Shown here piece after piece: positions 46,067 through 55,977 of a stretch of DNA of 64,000 bases; position 1 is the first letter of the stretch, and each line of letters starts with the position of its first letter. The DNA comes from Aerosticca soli (GTDB lineage: Bacteria > Pseudomonadota > Gammaproteobacteria > Xanthomonadales > Rhodanobacteraceae), in the NCBI RefSeq assembly GCF_003967035.1, contig NZ_AP018560.1:2069001-2133000 (forward strand), written 5' to 3'. The notes below the pieces were generated by a model. That model was not told where the DNA came from. It was given only the letters and a program-made list of their open reading frames with translations, and ran no database searches. The position numbers and the translations under genes are program-made.

Positions 46067-49006
46067 ATGCACCAGAACACCCCTTCGCTGCGCGACCTCG
46101 AACAGCACGACGCCTTCGTCCATCGCCACATCGGCCCGAACGATGAAGAGATCGCGCAGATGCTGCGCACGCTCGGTTTCGATTCGCTGGAGGCGATGAC
46201 CGACGCCATCGTGCCGGCCAGCATCAAATCCGCCGAACCGCTGGCCTTGCCGCCGGCGTTGACCGAGCAGGAAGCGCTGGCGCGCATCCGCGCGATCGCG
46301 GCAAAGAACCGCGTTTTCCGCAGCTTCATCGGCCAGGGTTATTACGGCACGCATACGCCGCCGGTGATCCTGCGCAACATCCTCGAAAACCCGGCCTGGT
46401 ACACCGCCTACACGCCGTACCAGGCGGAAATCTCGCAGGGACGCATGGAGGCGCTGATCAACTTCCAGACCATGTGCGCCGACCTCACCGGCATGGAGAT
46501 CGCCAACGCCTCGCTGCTGGACGAGGCCACCGCCGCGGCCGAGGCGATGACGCTGGCCCGGCGCGCGGCCAAGTCGAAGTCGCACGTGTTCCTGGTCGCC
46601 GGCGACACCCATCCGCAGACGCTGGAGGTGCTGCGCACGCGCGCCGAGCCGCTCGGCATCGCGCTCGACATCGCCCGCTCGACGGACGCCTTCCACGCCA
46701 GCCTCGAAAAAGGCGACTACTTCGGCGTGCTGGTGTCCTACCCGGCCTCCAGCGGCTGGATCGAGGAATGGACGCACGACGTCGGGATCGCCCATCGCCA
46801 CGGCGCCCTGGCCGTATTCGCCACCGACCTGCTCGCACTGACTTTGCTCAAGCCGCCGGGCGAGATGGGCGCGGACATCGTCGTCGGCAACACGCAGCGC
46901 TTTGGCGTGCCGCTCGGCTTCGGCGGACCACACGCCGCCTTCATGGCCTGCCGCGACGCGCTCAAGCGCCACATGCCCGGCCGGCTGATCGGTGTGTCGA
47001 TCGATGCCGAGGGCCAGCCGGCCTACCGGCTCACCCTGCAGACTCGCGAGCAGCACATCCGCCGCGAGAAGGCCACGTCCAACATCTGCACCGCGCAGGT
47101 GCTGCTGGCGGTGATGGCCTCGATGTACGCGGTGTACCACGGGCCGGAGGGGCTGACCCGCATCGCGCAGCGCGTGCATCGCCTGACCGCCATCCTCGCT
47201 GCGGGCCTGCGTGCGCTGGGCCTGCGCCTCGTGCACGAGAGCGCCTTCGACACCCTGTGTATCGAAGCCGGCGAAGCAGCGGGCGCGATCCTGGAACGCG
47301 CCCGGTCGCTCGGCGCCAATCTGCGCGTGCGCGGCAACGGCTCGATCTGCGTGTCGCTGGACGAGACCACCACCCGCGCCGACGTCGAACTCCTGTGGCG
47401 CATCTTCGGCGGCGACGAAGCCGCGCTGCCCAGCATCGACGCGCTGGACGCCACCGCGCCGTCGCTGATTCCCGCGGCGCTCGCGCGCACCTCGGCGTTC
47501 CTCACCCACCCGGTGTTCAACACCCACCACAGCGAACACGAACTGCTGCGCTACATGCGCCGGCTCGCCGACAAGGACCTGGCGCTGGACCGCACCATGA
47601 TTCCGCTCGGCAGCTGCACGATGAAGCTCAACGCTACCGCGGAGATGCTGCCGATCACCTGGCCCGAGTTCACCGACATCCATCCGTTGGCACCGCCGGA
47701 GCAGACGCAGGGTTATCGCCAGCTCATCGACGAACTGGGCGCGATGCTGCTCGAATGCACCGGCTACGACGCGATCAGCCTGCAACCCAACTCCGGCGCG
47801 CAGGGCGAATACGCCGGCCTGCTGGCGATTCGCGCGTACCACGCCTCGCGCGGCGAAGGCCATCGCGACATCTGCCTGATTCCCGAATCCGCGCACGGCA
47901 CCAACCCGGCTTCGGCCCAGCTGGCCGGCATGCAGGTGGTGGTGACCCGCTGCGACGCGCACGGCAACGTCGACGTCGAGGACATCCGCCACGCCGCCGA
48001 GAAATACAGCGACCGGCTCGCCGCGATCATGCTCACCTATCCCTCCACCCACGGCGTGTTCGAGGAGGACGTGGTGGAGATCTGCCGCATCGTGCACGCG
48101 CACGGCGGGCAGGTGTACACCGACGGCGCCAACATGAACGCGCTGGTGGGCCTGGCCAAGCCCGGCCACTGGGGCTCGGACGTGAGCCACCTCAACCTGC
48201 ACAAGACCTTCTGCATTCCGCACGGCGGCGGCGGACCGGGCGTGGGGCCGTGCGCGGTGAAGGCGCATCTGGCCAAATTTTTACCTGCCAGCGCCCCTGC
48301 TGGCGGCGATCAGGACGATCGCAGTCAACGCGTCGGCATGGTCGCTGCCGCCGCGTACGGCTCGGCGTCGATCCTGCCGATCAGCTGGATGTACATCACG
48401 CTGATGGGCGCGGCCGGACTGCGCAAGGCCACGCAGGTGGCGCTGCTCAACGCCAACTACATCGCCAAGCGGCTCGCGCCGCACTACCAGACGCTCTACA
48501 CCGGCCGCAACGGACTGGTCGCGCACGAGTGCATCCTCGACCTGCGCCCGATCAAGGATGCCACCGGCATCAGCGCCGAGGACGTCGCCAAGCGGCTGAT
48601 CGACTTCGGCTTCCATGCGCCGACGCTGTCGTTCCCGGTCGCCGGCACCTTGATGGTCGAGCCGACCGAGAGCGAATCCAAGCACGAGCTCGACCGCTTC
48701 ATCGACGCGATGATCCAGATCCGCGAGGAAATCCGCGCGGTGGAGGAAGGCAAGCTCGACCGCGAGGACAACCCGCTCAAGCACGCGCCGCACACCGCCA
48801 CGCAAGTGTCCGCCAGCGAGTGGACGCACGCCTATCCGCGCGAACTGGCCGCCTTTCCGCTCGATTCGCTCAGGCAGCAGAAATACTGGCCACCGGTGGC
48901 GCGCGTGGACAACGTCTACGGCGATAAGCACGTGTTCTGCTCGTGCGTGCCGGTCGAGGCCTTCAAGGGCGAGATCGAGGCCTTCAGCGAGCCGAACGTG
49001 GCTTGA
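46067..49006 (+). CDS. gcvP: Glycine dehydrogenase (aminomethyl-transferring), P-protein of the glycine cleavage system
   Basis: PLP enzyme that decarboxylates glycine and passes the aminomethyl group to lipoyl-GcvH. The 979-residue single chain joins the two halves that are separate (GcvPA/GcvPB) in some bacteria. The N-terminus has [19 protein letters not shown], the first half [14 protein letters not shown], and the second half the PLP-lysine motif [21 protein letters not shown] 46067 (MHQNTPS) is preferred; ATG 46058 is three codons upstream. The gene is governed by the riboswitch in front of it. gcvT and gcvH are not in this window. Confidence 0.97.
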   Translation: MHQNTPSLRDLEQHDAFVHRHIGPNDEEIAQMLRTLGFDSLEAMTDAIVPASIKSAEPLALPPALTEQEALARIRAIAAKNRVFRSFIGQGYYGTHTPPVILRNILENPAWYTAYTPYQAEISQGRMEALINFQTMCADLTGMEIANASLLDEATAAAEAMTLARRAAKSKSHVFLVAGDTHPQTLEVLRTRAEPLGIALDIARSTDAFHASLEKGDYFGVLVSYPASSGWIEEWTHDVGIAHRHGALAVFATDLLALTLLKPPGEMGADIVVGNTQRFGVPLGFGGPHAAFMACRDALKRHMPGRLIGVSIDAEGQPAYRLTLQTREQHIRREKATSNICTAQVLLAVMASMYAVYHGPEGLTRIAQRVHRLTAILAAGLRALGLRLVHESAFDTLCIEAGEAAGAILERARSLGANLRVRGNGSICVSLDETTTRADVELLWRIFGGDEAALPSIDALDATAPSLIPAALARTSAFLTHPVFNTHHSEHELLRYMRRLADKDLALDRTMIPLGSCTMKLNATAEMLPITWPEFTDIHPLAPPEQTQGYRQLIDELGAMLLECTGYDAISLQPNSGAQGEYAGLLAIRAYHASRGEGHRDICLIPESAHGTNPASAQLAGMQVVVTRCDAHGNVDVEDIRHAAEKYSDRLAAIMLTYPSTHGVFEEDVVEICRIVHAHGGQVYTDGANMNALVGLAKPGHWGSDVSHLNLHKTFCIPHGGGGPGVGPCAVKAHLAKFLPASAPAGGDQDDRSQRVGMVAAAAYGSASILPISWMYITLMGAAGLRKATQVALLNANYIAKRLAPHYQTLYTGRNGLVAHECILDLRPIKDATGISAEDVAKRLIDFGFHAPTLSFPVAGTLMVEPTESESKHELDRFIDAMIQIREEIRAVEEGKLDREDNPLKHAPHTATQVSASEWTHAYPRELAAFPLDSLRQQKYWPPVARVDNVYGDKHVFCSCVPVEAFKGEIEAFSEPNVA

Positions 49007-49165
49007 GTCATCGGCAGGCGGCCGGTTTCCCTTCAGCCAGGGACAAAGCCGGCCCGCACAGGATCGATCCATACGCAGCCTGTTTGCGGCGAGTCGGCCC
49101 GATGACTCGCCGCGCATGTCCTCATCCGCCAGCGAGCGGCCTTAAGGTTTTTTTTGGAGTCCACC

Positions 49166-49696
49166 ATGCCGCCATCGACGGAAAGCTTCCTGCTCGCGCC
49201 GCATGCATGGGTGCCCAACCATCCGACCCTGCCGGTGCTGCTGTACCGCGGCGCGCTCGCGGCCGACGGCGCGCAGGATACCGCCACGCAATTCGAACAC
49301 CTGTTCGCCGCGCATGGCTGGCCTCCGCGCTGGCGCGACGGTATTTACGATTTCCATCACTACCACTCGACCGCGCATGAGGCGCTCGGTATGGCCGCCG
49401 GCACGGCGAGGCTCATCCTGGGGGGACCGGGTGGACGCGAGATCACGGTGCAGGCGGGCGATGCCTTGCTGCTGCCGGCCGGCACCGGCCATTGCTGTCT
49501 GGAGGCCGACGCAAGCCTGCTGGTGGTGGGCGCCTATCCGCCCGGGCAGGACTGGGACCTCTGCCGTAGCGAGCCGACGCCCGCGATGCGCCGACGCATC
49601 GCCAGCCTGCCCTTTCCGGCCAGCGACCCCGTCCAAGGTGCGCAGGGCCTGCTGCTTCGGGCGTGGATACCGGCCGTGTCCCGCCAAGGGCCCTGA
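49166..49696 (+). CDS. Cupin-domain protein (YjlB-like)
   Basis: A 176-residue single-domain cupin. The first metal motif is DFHHYHSTAHEALG, with the His/His/Glu pattern; the second is around LLPAGTGHCCLEADASLLVVG. Similar proteins are of unknown function. ATG 49166 has GGAG 6 bp upstream. It lies 159 bp after gcvP on the same strand, but the gap suggests a separate start. Confidence 0.8.
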   Translation: MPPSTESFLLAPHAWVPNHPTLPVLLYRGALAADGAQDTATQFEHLFAAHGWPPRWRDGIYDFHHYHSTAHEALGMAAGTARLILGGPGGREITVQAGDALLLPAGTGHCCLEADASLLVVGAYPPGQDWDLCRSEPTPAMRRRIASLPFPASDPVQGAQGLLLRAWIPAVSRQGP

Positions 49697-49935
49697 TCCC
49701 CGGGCTCATCCTCATGCCCTGTGCGCATCCACGCCGTCGGCTGAACCCGGCGAAGACGCCGTCGGCGCGGGCCTTTCGCCGCCCCTCATGGCTGGGGATT
49801 GTCCGCGCGGCGCAGCGCAATGGTTGACCTTACCGGCCTGGCCCTGCGGACAGCGCGCGGCAAACGCGCCTTCGGCGCAACCCGCCGGCACCGGCGCGCG
49901 ACCGCTGCTGATGGCGGCTGGCTACGCCGGACCGC

Positions 49936-51309
<1,374 letters not shown>

Positions 51310-51339
51310 TCACCCGGCCTGCGGCTTCCTGCCTGCGGC

Positions 51340-51375
51340 GCTCGCCGGCGCGGCATGCCTTTCATGGCATGCCGC
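51340..51375. other. Palindrome in each 202-bp unit (first copy)
   Basis: CGCGGCATGCC and GGCATGCCGCG form a perfect 11-bp inverted repeat around TTTCAT, within 51349-51376. The 8-bp palindrome GGCATGCC therefore occurs twice, 14 bp apart. There is no T-run on either side. The same structure recurs every 202 bp (about 51551, 51753, 51955). Confidence 0.75.
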
Positions 51376-52104
51376 GAAAACCCTCGGCTCGCCCCCATTG
51401 GGCTCCAAGGATGACGACTGACTTGCCCATGATGTTCTCTCGCTGATTCGATGTCTGTGCTGCGTGCGGGGCGACGTCGGTGACTAGACTCGCGATCCCT
51501 CGCTCGTCAAGTCACCCGGCCTGCGGCTTCCTGCCTGCGGCGCTCGCCGGCGCGGCATGCCTTTCATGGCATGCCGCGAAAACCCTCGGCTCGCCCCCAT
51601 TGGGCTCCAAGGATGACGACTGACTTGCCCATGATGTTCTCTCGCTGATTCGATGTCTGTGCTGCGTGCGGGGCGACGTCGGTGACTAGACTCGCGATCC
51701 CTCGCTCGTCAAGTCACCCGGCCTGCGGCTTCCTGCCTGCGGCGCTCGCCGGCGCGGCATGCCTTTCATGGCATGCCGCGAAAACCCTCGGCTCGCCCCC
51801 ATTGGGCTCCAAGGATGACGACTGACTTGCCCATGATGTTCTCTCGCTGATTCGATGTCTGTGCTGCGTGCGGGGCGACGTCGGTGACTAGACTCGCGAT
51901 CCCTCGCTCGTCAAGTCACCCGGCCTGCGGCTTCCTGCCTGCGGCGCTCGCCGGCGCGGCATGCCTTTCATGGCATGCCGCGAAAACCCTCGGCTCGCCC
52001 CCATTGGGCTCCAAGGATGACGACTGACTTGCCCATGATGTTCTCTCGCTGATTCGATGTCTGTGCTGCTGCGCTCGCGCGCGACGGCGGCGCTCCAGGG
52101 CCGC

Positions 52105-52974
52105 TCACGGCTTGGCGTGATCCGTGTCGTCGAAGTAACGGAGGAACCCTTCGCCGGGCTTAAGGACGACCGTCCCGTTGCCATCCCTGAAGGCGCGGCG
52201 ATAGGAGACCAGGCTGCGATAGAAGGCGAAGAACTCCGCATCCTGCCCGTAGGCCTGCGCGTAGATCGTCGCTGCCTCGGCATCGCCCTCGCCGCGCAGG
52301 CGCGCGGCATCGCGGTCGGCCTCGGCACGCACCGACTGGGCGTCGCGATCGGCCTCCGCGCGCAGCTTGGCCGCGGCCTCCTGGCCGGCGGCGCGCAGAC
52401 TGCCGGCCTCGGCCAGGCGTTCGGCGCGCATGTGCTGATAGACGGCCTCGCGCACCTCGGCCGGCAACTCCAGCCGCTTGATGCGCACGTCCACCAGGGT
52501 CACCCCCAGGCTCTCGCGCACGCCGGCATCGACGCGCCGGCGGACTTCGTCGAGCATGCCGTCCGCGCCCTCGACAACCAGTTCGTCGAGGGCATGATTG
52601 GCGATTTCCGCGCGCAGCGCGTTCTTGAGCACCGGCGTCAGGCGCTGCGCGGCGAGCACGCGGTCGGCGCGGGTGGCGCGGTAATAGGTGGCGGCGTCGG
52701 CGATGCGCCACTTGGCATAGAAATCGACGCTGACGTTGCGGTTGCCGGCGGCGAGATAGCGTTCCGGCGCGGCATCCAGTTGCAGGATGCGCTCGTCGAG
52801 CCGCACCACGCGCTCGACGAGCGGCAGCTTGAGGTGGATGCCCGGGGTCTTTTCGCTGCGCACCAGCCGGCCGAATTCGACCACCAGGGCGCTTTGCCCC
52901 TCGTTGACGAGGTAGACGCTGTCCAGCCCCAACAAGACCAGCAGCGCGAGCAGGATGGCGGCACCGAGCTTCAT
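52105..52974 (-). CDS. hflC: Protease modulator HflC
   Basis: SPFH/prohibitin-family membrane protein that with HflK forms a periplasmic cage around FtsH. The 289-residue protein has one N-terminal helix (about 4-22), the SPFH domain with SALVVEFGRLV and PGIHLKLPLVERVV, and a long helical region (AKLRAEADRDAQSVRAEADR). ATG 52974 overlaps the hflK stop by 4 bp. Followed by 35 bp and then the 202-bp array leading to purA. Confidence 0.95.
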   Translation of the reverse strand: MKLGAAILLALLVLLGLDSVYLVNEGQSALVVEFGRLVRSEKTPGIHLKLPLVERVVRLDERILQLDAAPERYLAAGNRNVSVDFYAKWRIADAATYYRATRADRVLAAQRLTPVLKNALRAEIANHALDELVVEGADGMLDEVRRRVDAGVRESLGVTLVDVRIKRLELPAEVREAVYQHMRAERLAEAGSLRAAGQEAAAKLRAEADRDAQSVRAEADRDAARLRGEGDAEAATIYAQAYGQDAEFFAFYRSLVSYRRAFRDGNGTVVLKPGEGFLRYFDDTDHAKP

Positions 52975-54002
52975 GGCTTGGCCTGCGGTGTAGCGGCGCC
53001 CTGGCCGGCGGAAGCGGCCGGCGCCGGCGCCGGCGTCGACGGCAACTGGACCGATACCGGCCCGTTGCCGCCGGCGATCACCTTGTGCTGTCCGGCCAGC
53101 ACCTCTTCCATGGTCTCGAGCCACAACCGCCGGCGGGTGAGCGCGGGCGCGGCGCGATAGGCGGCCAGCAACAGGTTGAACTGCGCGGTCTCACCCTGCG
53201 CCCGGGCGACCCGCTCGGCCTTGTAGGCCTGCGCCTCGGCGAGCGTCTTCGCCGCCTCGCTGCGTGCGGCCGGCAGCACCTTGCCGGCATAGGCGCGCGC
53301 CTCGACCTCGGCGCTGGACTTCTCCTCGCGGGCCTTGTCGACATCGTCGAAGGCGTCCTTGACCTCGGCCGGCGGGCTCACGCTCTGCAGGCTGATCTCG
53401 CTCACCCGGATGCCGACGCCATAGGCGTCCAGGCGTCGCTGCAGGGCCTGTGCCGCGGCATCGGCCAGGGTCGTGCCGCGATCGGCGAGCAGCCGGTCGA
53501 GCGACGCCTGCCCGATCACCGCGCGCACCGCCGCCTGGGCCGCGACAGCCACGGTGCCATCGGCATCCTCGGCCGAGAAAAGATACTTGCGCAGATCATC
53601 CACCTCGTACTGGACGGTGTATTCGACGTTGACCAGCGCGCCGTCCTGGGTCAGCTCCAGCGCATTGTCGGAGACGGCATGGGTGCGTCCGGCGGCGGTC
53701 TTCACCACGGTCTCGATCGGCCGCGGCCATTTGAAATGCATGCCGGGGCCGAGCAGGCGATCATAACGGCCGAGCCTGAGCACCACGCCCACCTCGCCCG
53801 TGCCGATCACCACCTGGCTGCCCAGCACGAGCAGCACCAGCACGAAGGCCAGCACGATGCCGGCCAGCCCGCCCGGACCCTTGCCGAATCGGGTGAACCA
53901 CGGCTTGAGCCGGCGCCAGAGCTGTTGCTGAGGCGAACGGTTCGTCGGCGGGCGTTGCCAGGGCTCGTGCGGACCACTGCCCCCGGGTCGATTCCAGGCC
54001 AT
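52971..54002 (-). CDS. hflK: FtsH protease activity modulator HflK
   Basis: Partner of HflC. The 343-residue protein has a Pro/Gly/Trp-rich cytosolic N-terminus (MAWNRPGGSGPHEPWQRPP), one helix (about 45-65), the SPFH domain with GEVGVVLRLGRYDRLLGPGMHFKWPRPIE (starting near 72), and a helical region ending in a Pro/Ala-rich tail. Acts on FtsH, encoded at 35-37 kb. First gene of hflK-hflC. Confidence 0.95.
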   Translation of the reverse strand: MAWNRPGGSGPHEPWQRPPTNRSPQQQLWRRLKPWFTRFGKGPGGLAGIVLAFVLVLLVLGSQVVIGTGEVGVVLRLGRYDRLLGPGMHFKWPRPIETVVKTAAGRTHAVSDNALELTQDGALVNVEYTVQYEVDDLRKYLFSAEDADGTVAVAAQAAVRAVIGQASLDRLLADRGTTLADAAAQALQRRLDAYGVGIRVSEISLQSVSPPAEVKDAFDDVDKAREEKSSAEVEARAYAGKVLPAARSEAAKTLAEAQAYKAERVARAQGETAQFNLLLAAYRAAPALTRRRLWLETMEEVLAGQHKVIAGGNGPVSVQLPSTPAPAPAASAGQGAATPQAKP

Positions 54003-54243
54003 CGGTCAGCGCTCCCTGGACCGGGCGACGGGACGCCGGGGTGCAGACGGCAAGGACGAGGAATGCGGCATCGGATGGGACAAGACGGGCGCCGGGCGGA
54101 TGAGACCAGCGCGGGATTCTAGCAGGCGCCCTGCGGCGCGCGCCGCAACGAGGCTTGCGCACCGACGCGAAGGCCCTCACGCATGCGATGCTTTTGGCCC
54201 TGAAGTCGGCACGGTGCCGACCATGAAACCCAAGGAGCATCGC

Positions 54244-54639
54244 ATGTCCCAACACCTGCCATCCCTCGTTGTGCTGCTCTGCGTGCTGCTGCAGTTCGGC
54301 ACCATGCTGGCGGTGGGCCGCGCCCGCCAGCGCTATGGCATCAAGGCGCCGGCGACCAGCGGCCATCCGGATTTCGAGCGCGCCTTCCGCGTGCAGATGA
54401 ATACGCTCGAGGCCAGCGTGCTGTTCCTGCCCACGCTATGGCTGGCGGCGCACTACGGCTTCCCGCTGTGGGCGGGGTTGACCGGCCTGGTCTGGGTGAT
54501 CGGACGCGCGTGGTATGCGCTGGCCTATCTCAAGGCCGCCGAACGCCGCGGCGGCGGTTTTCTGCTGGGTTCGATCGGCTGGCTGCTGACCTTGCTGCTG
54601 GCGGTCATCGGCCTGGGTCGCGCGCTGCTCGCCGCATGA
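54244..54639 (+). CDS. MAPEG family membrane protein
   Basis: A 131-residue protein with four hydrophobic segments. RVQMNTLEASVLFLPTLWLA and GRAWYALAYLKAAERRGGGF are the two signatures of MAPEG (membrane-associated eicosanoid/glutathione metabolism) proteins. Bacterial members often have glutathione transferase or peroxidase activity; the substrate is unknown here. ATG 54244 has AAGGAG 6 bp upstream. It overlaps the next gene by 4 bp. Confidence 0.87.
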   Translation: MSQHLPSLVVLLCVLLQFGTMLAVGRARQRYGIKAPATSGHPDFERAFRVQMNTLEASVLFLPTLWLAAHYGFPLWAGLTGLVWVIGRAWYALAYLKAAERRGGGFLLGSIGWLLTLLLAVIGLGRALLAA

Positions 54640-55388
54640 GCGGGTTCGCAGGGCAGCGGTGGCAGGCCGGTCCGACCTGGCCGGCGCCCGGGCTGGCCGG
54701 CGCGCTGGGCGCGATCGCGCTGTATTTCATGCTGCAGGTCGGCGTGGGCAGCGGCCTGTATGCGCTGCTCTCTGCCCGGGAGCTACTGGCGGAAGCCGAC
54801 CGGCGCGCCCTGACCGTGGTGTTGACCGTGCCGGTCGCCGGCGGACTCAGCCTGTGGGCGGTGCATCGCACCTGGCCCCTGGCCTGGCGCACGGCCGCGG
54901 TGCCCGGCCTGGGGCTGGCCCGTGGCGCCCGACCGGTGGATTACGGGCTCGCCCTCGTCATCGGCCTTTCGTGGCCGCTGCTCGGCGGCTGGCTGACCCA
55001 GCTGCTGGCCGGCGACCGGCAGATCCACCAGCACGTGCGCGAGATGGGCGCCGCGGCGAGCATCGGCTTGCGCGTCCCGCTCGCGCTGCTCGCCGTCACG
55101 CTGGCGCCGATGGTCGAGGAGGTGCTGTTTCGCGGCGTGCTGCTGTCCGCACTCGCGCGTCGATGGTCCGGTCCTGTCGCCGTCCTCGGCAGCGCGCTGC
55201 TGTTCGCGCTCGCGCACCTGCCGGACCTGGATTTCAATTTCCTGGCGATGCCCGAACTCCTCGTCCTGGGCCTCGCGCTCGCCTGGCTGCGCCTGCGCAG
55301 CGGCTCGCTGTGGCCGGCGATCCTGGCCCATGGCCTGCACAATCTGCCCGCCGCGCTGGCCTGGTTCGCCGCACCGCTGGCCGGATGA
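54636..55388 (+). CDS. CPBP-family intramembrane glutamic protease
   Basis: A 250-residue integral membrane protein of the CAAX protease/bacteriocin-processing (CPBP, Abi) family. It has about seven helices. The catalytic motif EEVLFRGVLL (near residue 167) is followed by FALAHLPDLDF and a third His in LAHGLHNLPAAL. The family cleaves within membranes; bacterial targets are mostly unknown. Translationally coupled (ATGA) to the MAPEG gene, an uncommon pairing. Confidence 0.86.
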   Translation: MSGFAGQRWQAGPTWPAPGLAGALGAIALYFMLQVGVGSGLYALLSARELLAEADRRALTVVLTVPVAGGLSLWAVHRTWPLAWRTAAVPGLGLARGARPVDYGLALVIGLSWPLLGGWLTQLLAGDRQIHQHVREMGAAASIGLRVPLALLAVTLAPMVEEVLFRGVLLSALARRWSGPVAVLGSALLFALAHLPDLDFNFLAMPELLVLGLALAWLRLRSGSLWPAILAHGLHNLPAALAWFAAPLAG

Positions 55389-55392
55389 GCCG

Positions 55393-55977
55393 TCAGCCGG
55401 GCACGAGCCCGAAGCGACGCAGCAATCGCGCTGTTTCAAACAACGGCAGACCGACCACGCCCGAATAGCTGCCCTGGAGATGCGCGACGAAGGCCGCGCC
55501 GCGTCCCTGGATGGCGTAGCCGCCCGCCTTGCCGAACGGCTCGCCGGTGGCGACGTAGGCGGCGATCTCGGCCTCCTCCAGCGCCGCGAAGCGCACGCGC
55601 GAGACGCTCTGTGCCGACTCGGCGCGCTCCCCGGCCAACAGCCATACCACCGAGATCACCGTGTGCGTGCGGCCGGACAAACGGCGCAGCATGGCCAGCG
55701 CATCGGCCGCATCGCGCGGTTTGCCGAAGACCTCGTCGTCCAGCACCACCTCGGTGTCGGCGCCGAGCACCAGCGCATCCGCCGCCCCGGCGAGCGCGTC
55801 CCGCCCGGCGCGGGCCTTGGCCTGGGCGACCCGGTCGACGTAGCTCAGCGGCGACTCGCCCGGCAGGCGGCACTCGGGCACGTCGACGTCGACCACCTCG
55901 AAACGATAGCCGAGCTGGGCGAGCAGCTCGCGACGCCGCGGCGAGCGCGAGGCCAGATGGAGCCGCGGCGCGTTCAA
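55393..55977 (-). CDS. maf: Maf-family nucleoside triphosphate pyrophosphatase
   Basis: House-cleaning enzyme that hydrolyses dTTP/UTP or modified NTPs. The 194-residue protein reads LHLASRSPRRRELLAQLGY at the N-terminus, then VLGADTEVVLDDEVFGKP with the catalytic Asp, and FGKAGGYAIQGRGAAFV. No ATG lies before the conserved start; TTG 55977 does and overlaps the stop of the CoA-transferase gene (TTGA), so initiation probably depends on translational coupling. Sequence features do not decide between the YhdE and YceF types. Confidence 0.9.
   Translation of the reverse strand: MNAPRLHLASRSPRRRELLAQLGYRFEVVDVDVPECRLPGESPLSYVDRVAQAKARAGRDALAGAADALVLGADTEVVLDDEVFGKPRDAADALAMLRRLSGRTHTVISVVWLLAGERAESAQSVSRVRFAALEEAEIAAYVATGEPFGKAGGYAIQGRGAAFVAHLQGSYSGVVGLPLFETARLLRRFGLVPG

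Noticed and set aside
45911-48268. 785-codon open frame on the minus strand, antisense to gcvP
   Set aside because: It mirrors the gcvP codons in GC-rich DNA, has low-complexity His/Arg/Val content and no family motifs; gcvP is clearly the real gene.
46474-48927. 817-codon plus-strand frame inside gcvP
   Set aside because: An Arg/Pro-rich out-of-frame shadow of gcvP caused by high GC; no recognisable domains.
49697-49935. Possible gene between the cupin gene and purA
   Set aside because: 239 bp with short GC-rich inverted repeats (for example GCGCC-TTC-GGCGC) but no convincing ORF or RNA family; probably the convergent 3' regions of both genes.
51349-51376. Rho-independent terminator in the repeat units
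   Set aside because: The stem is perfect but no T-run follows on either strand (AAAACCC on one side, GC-rich on the other).
51888-52328. 146-codon minus-strand ORF crossing the last repeat unit into hflC
   Set aside because: Out of frame with hflC and composed of shadow sequence plus repeat; no recognisable protein.
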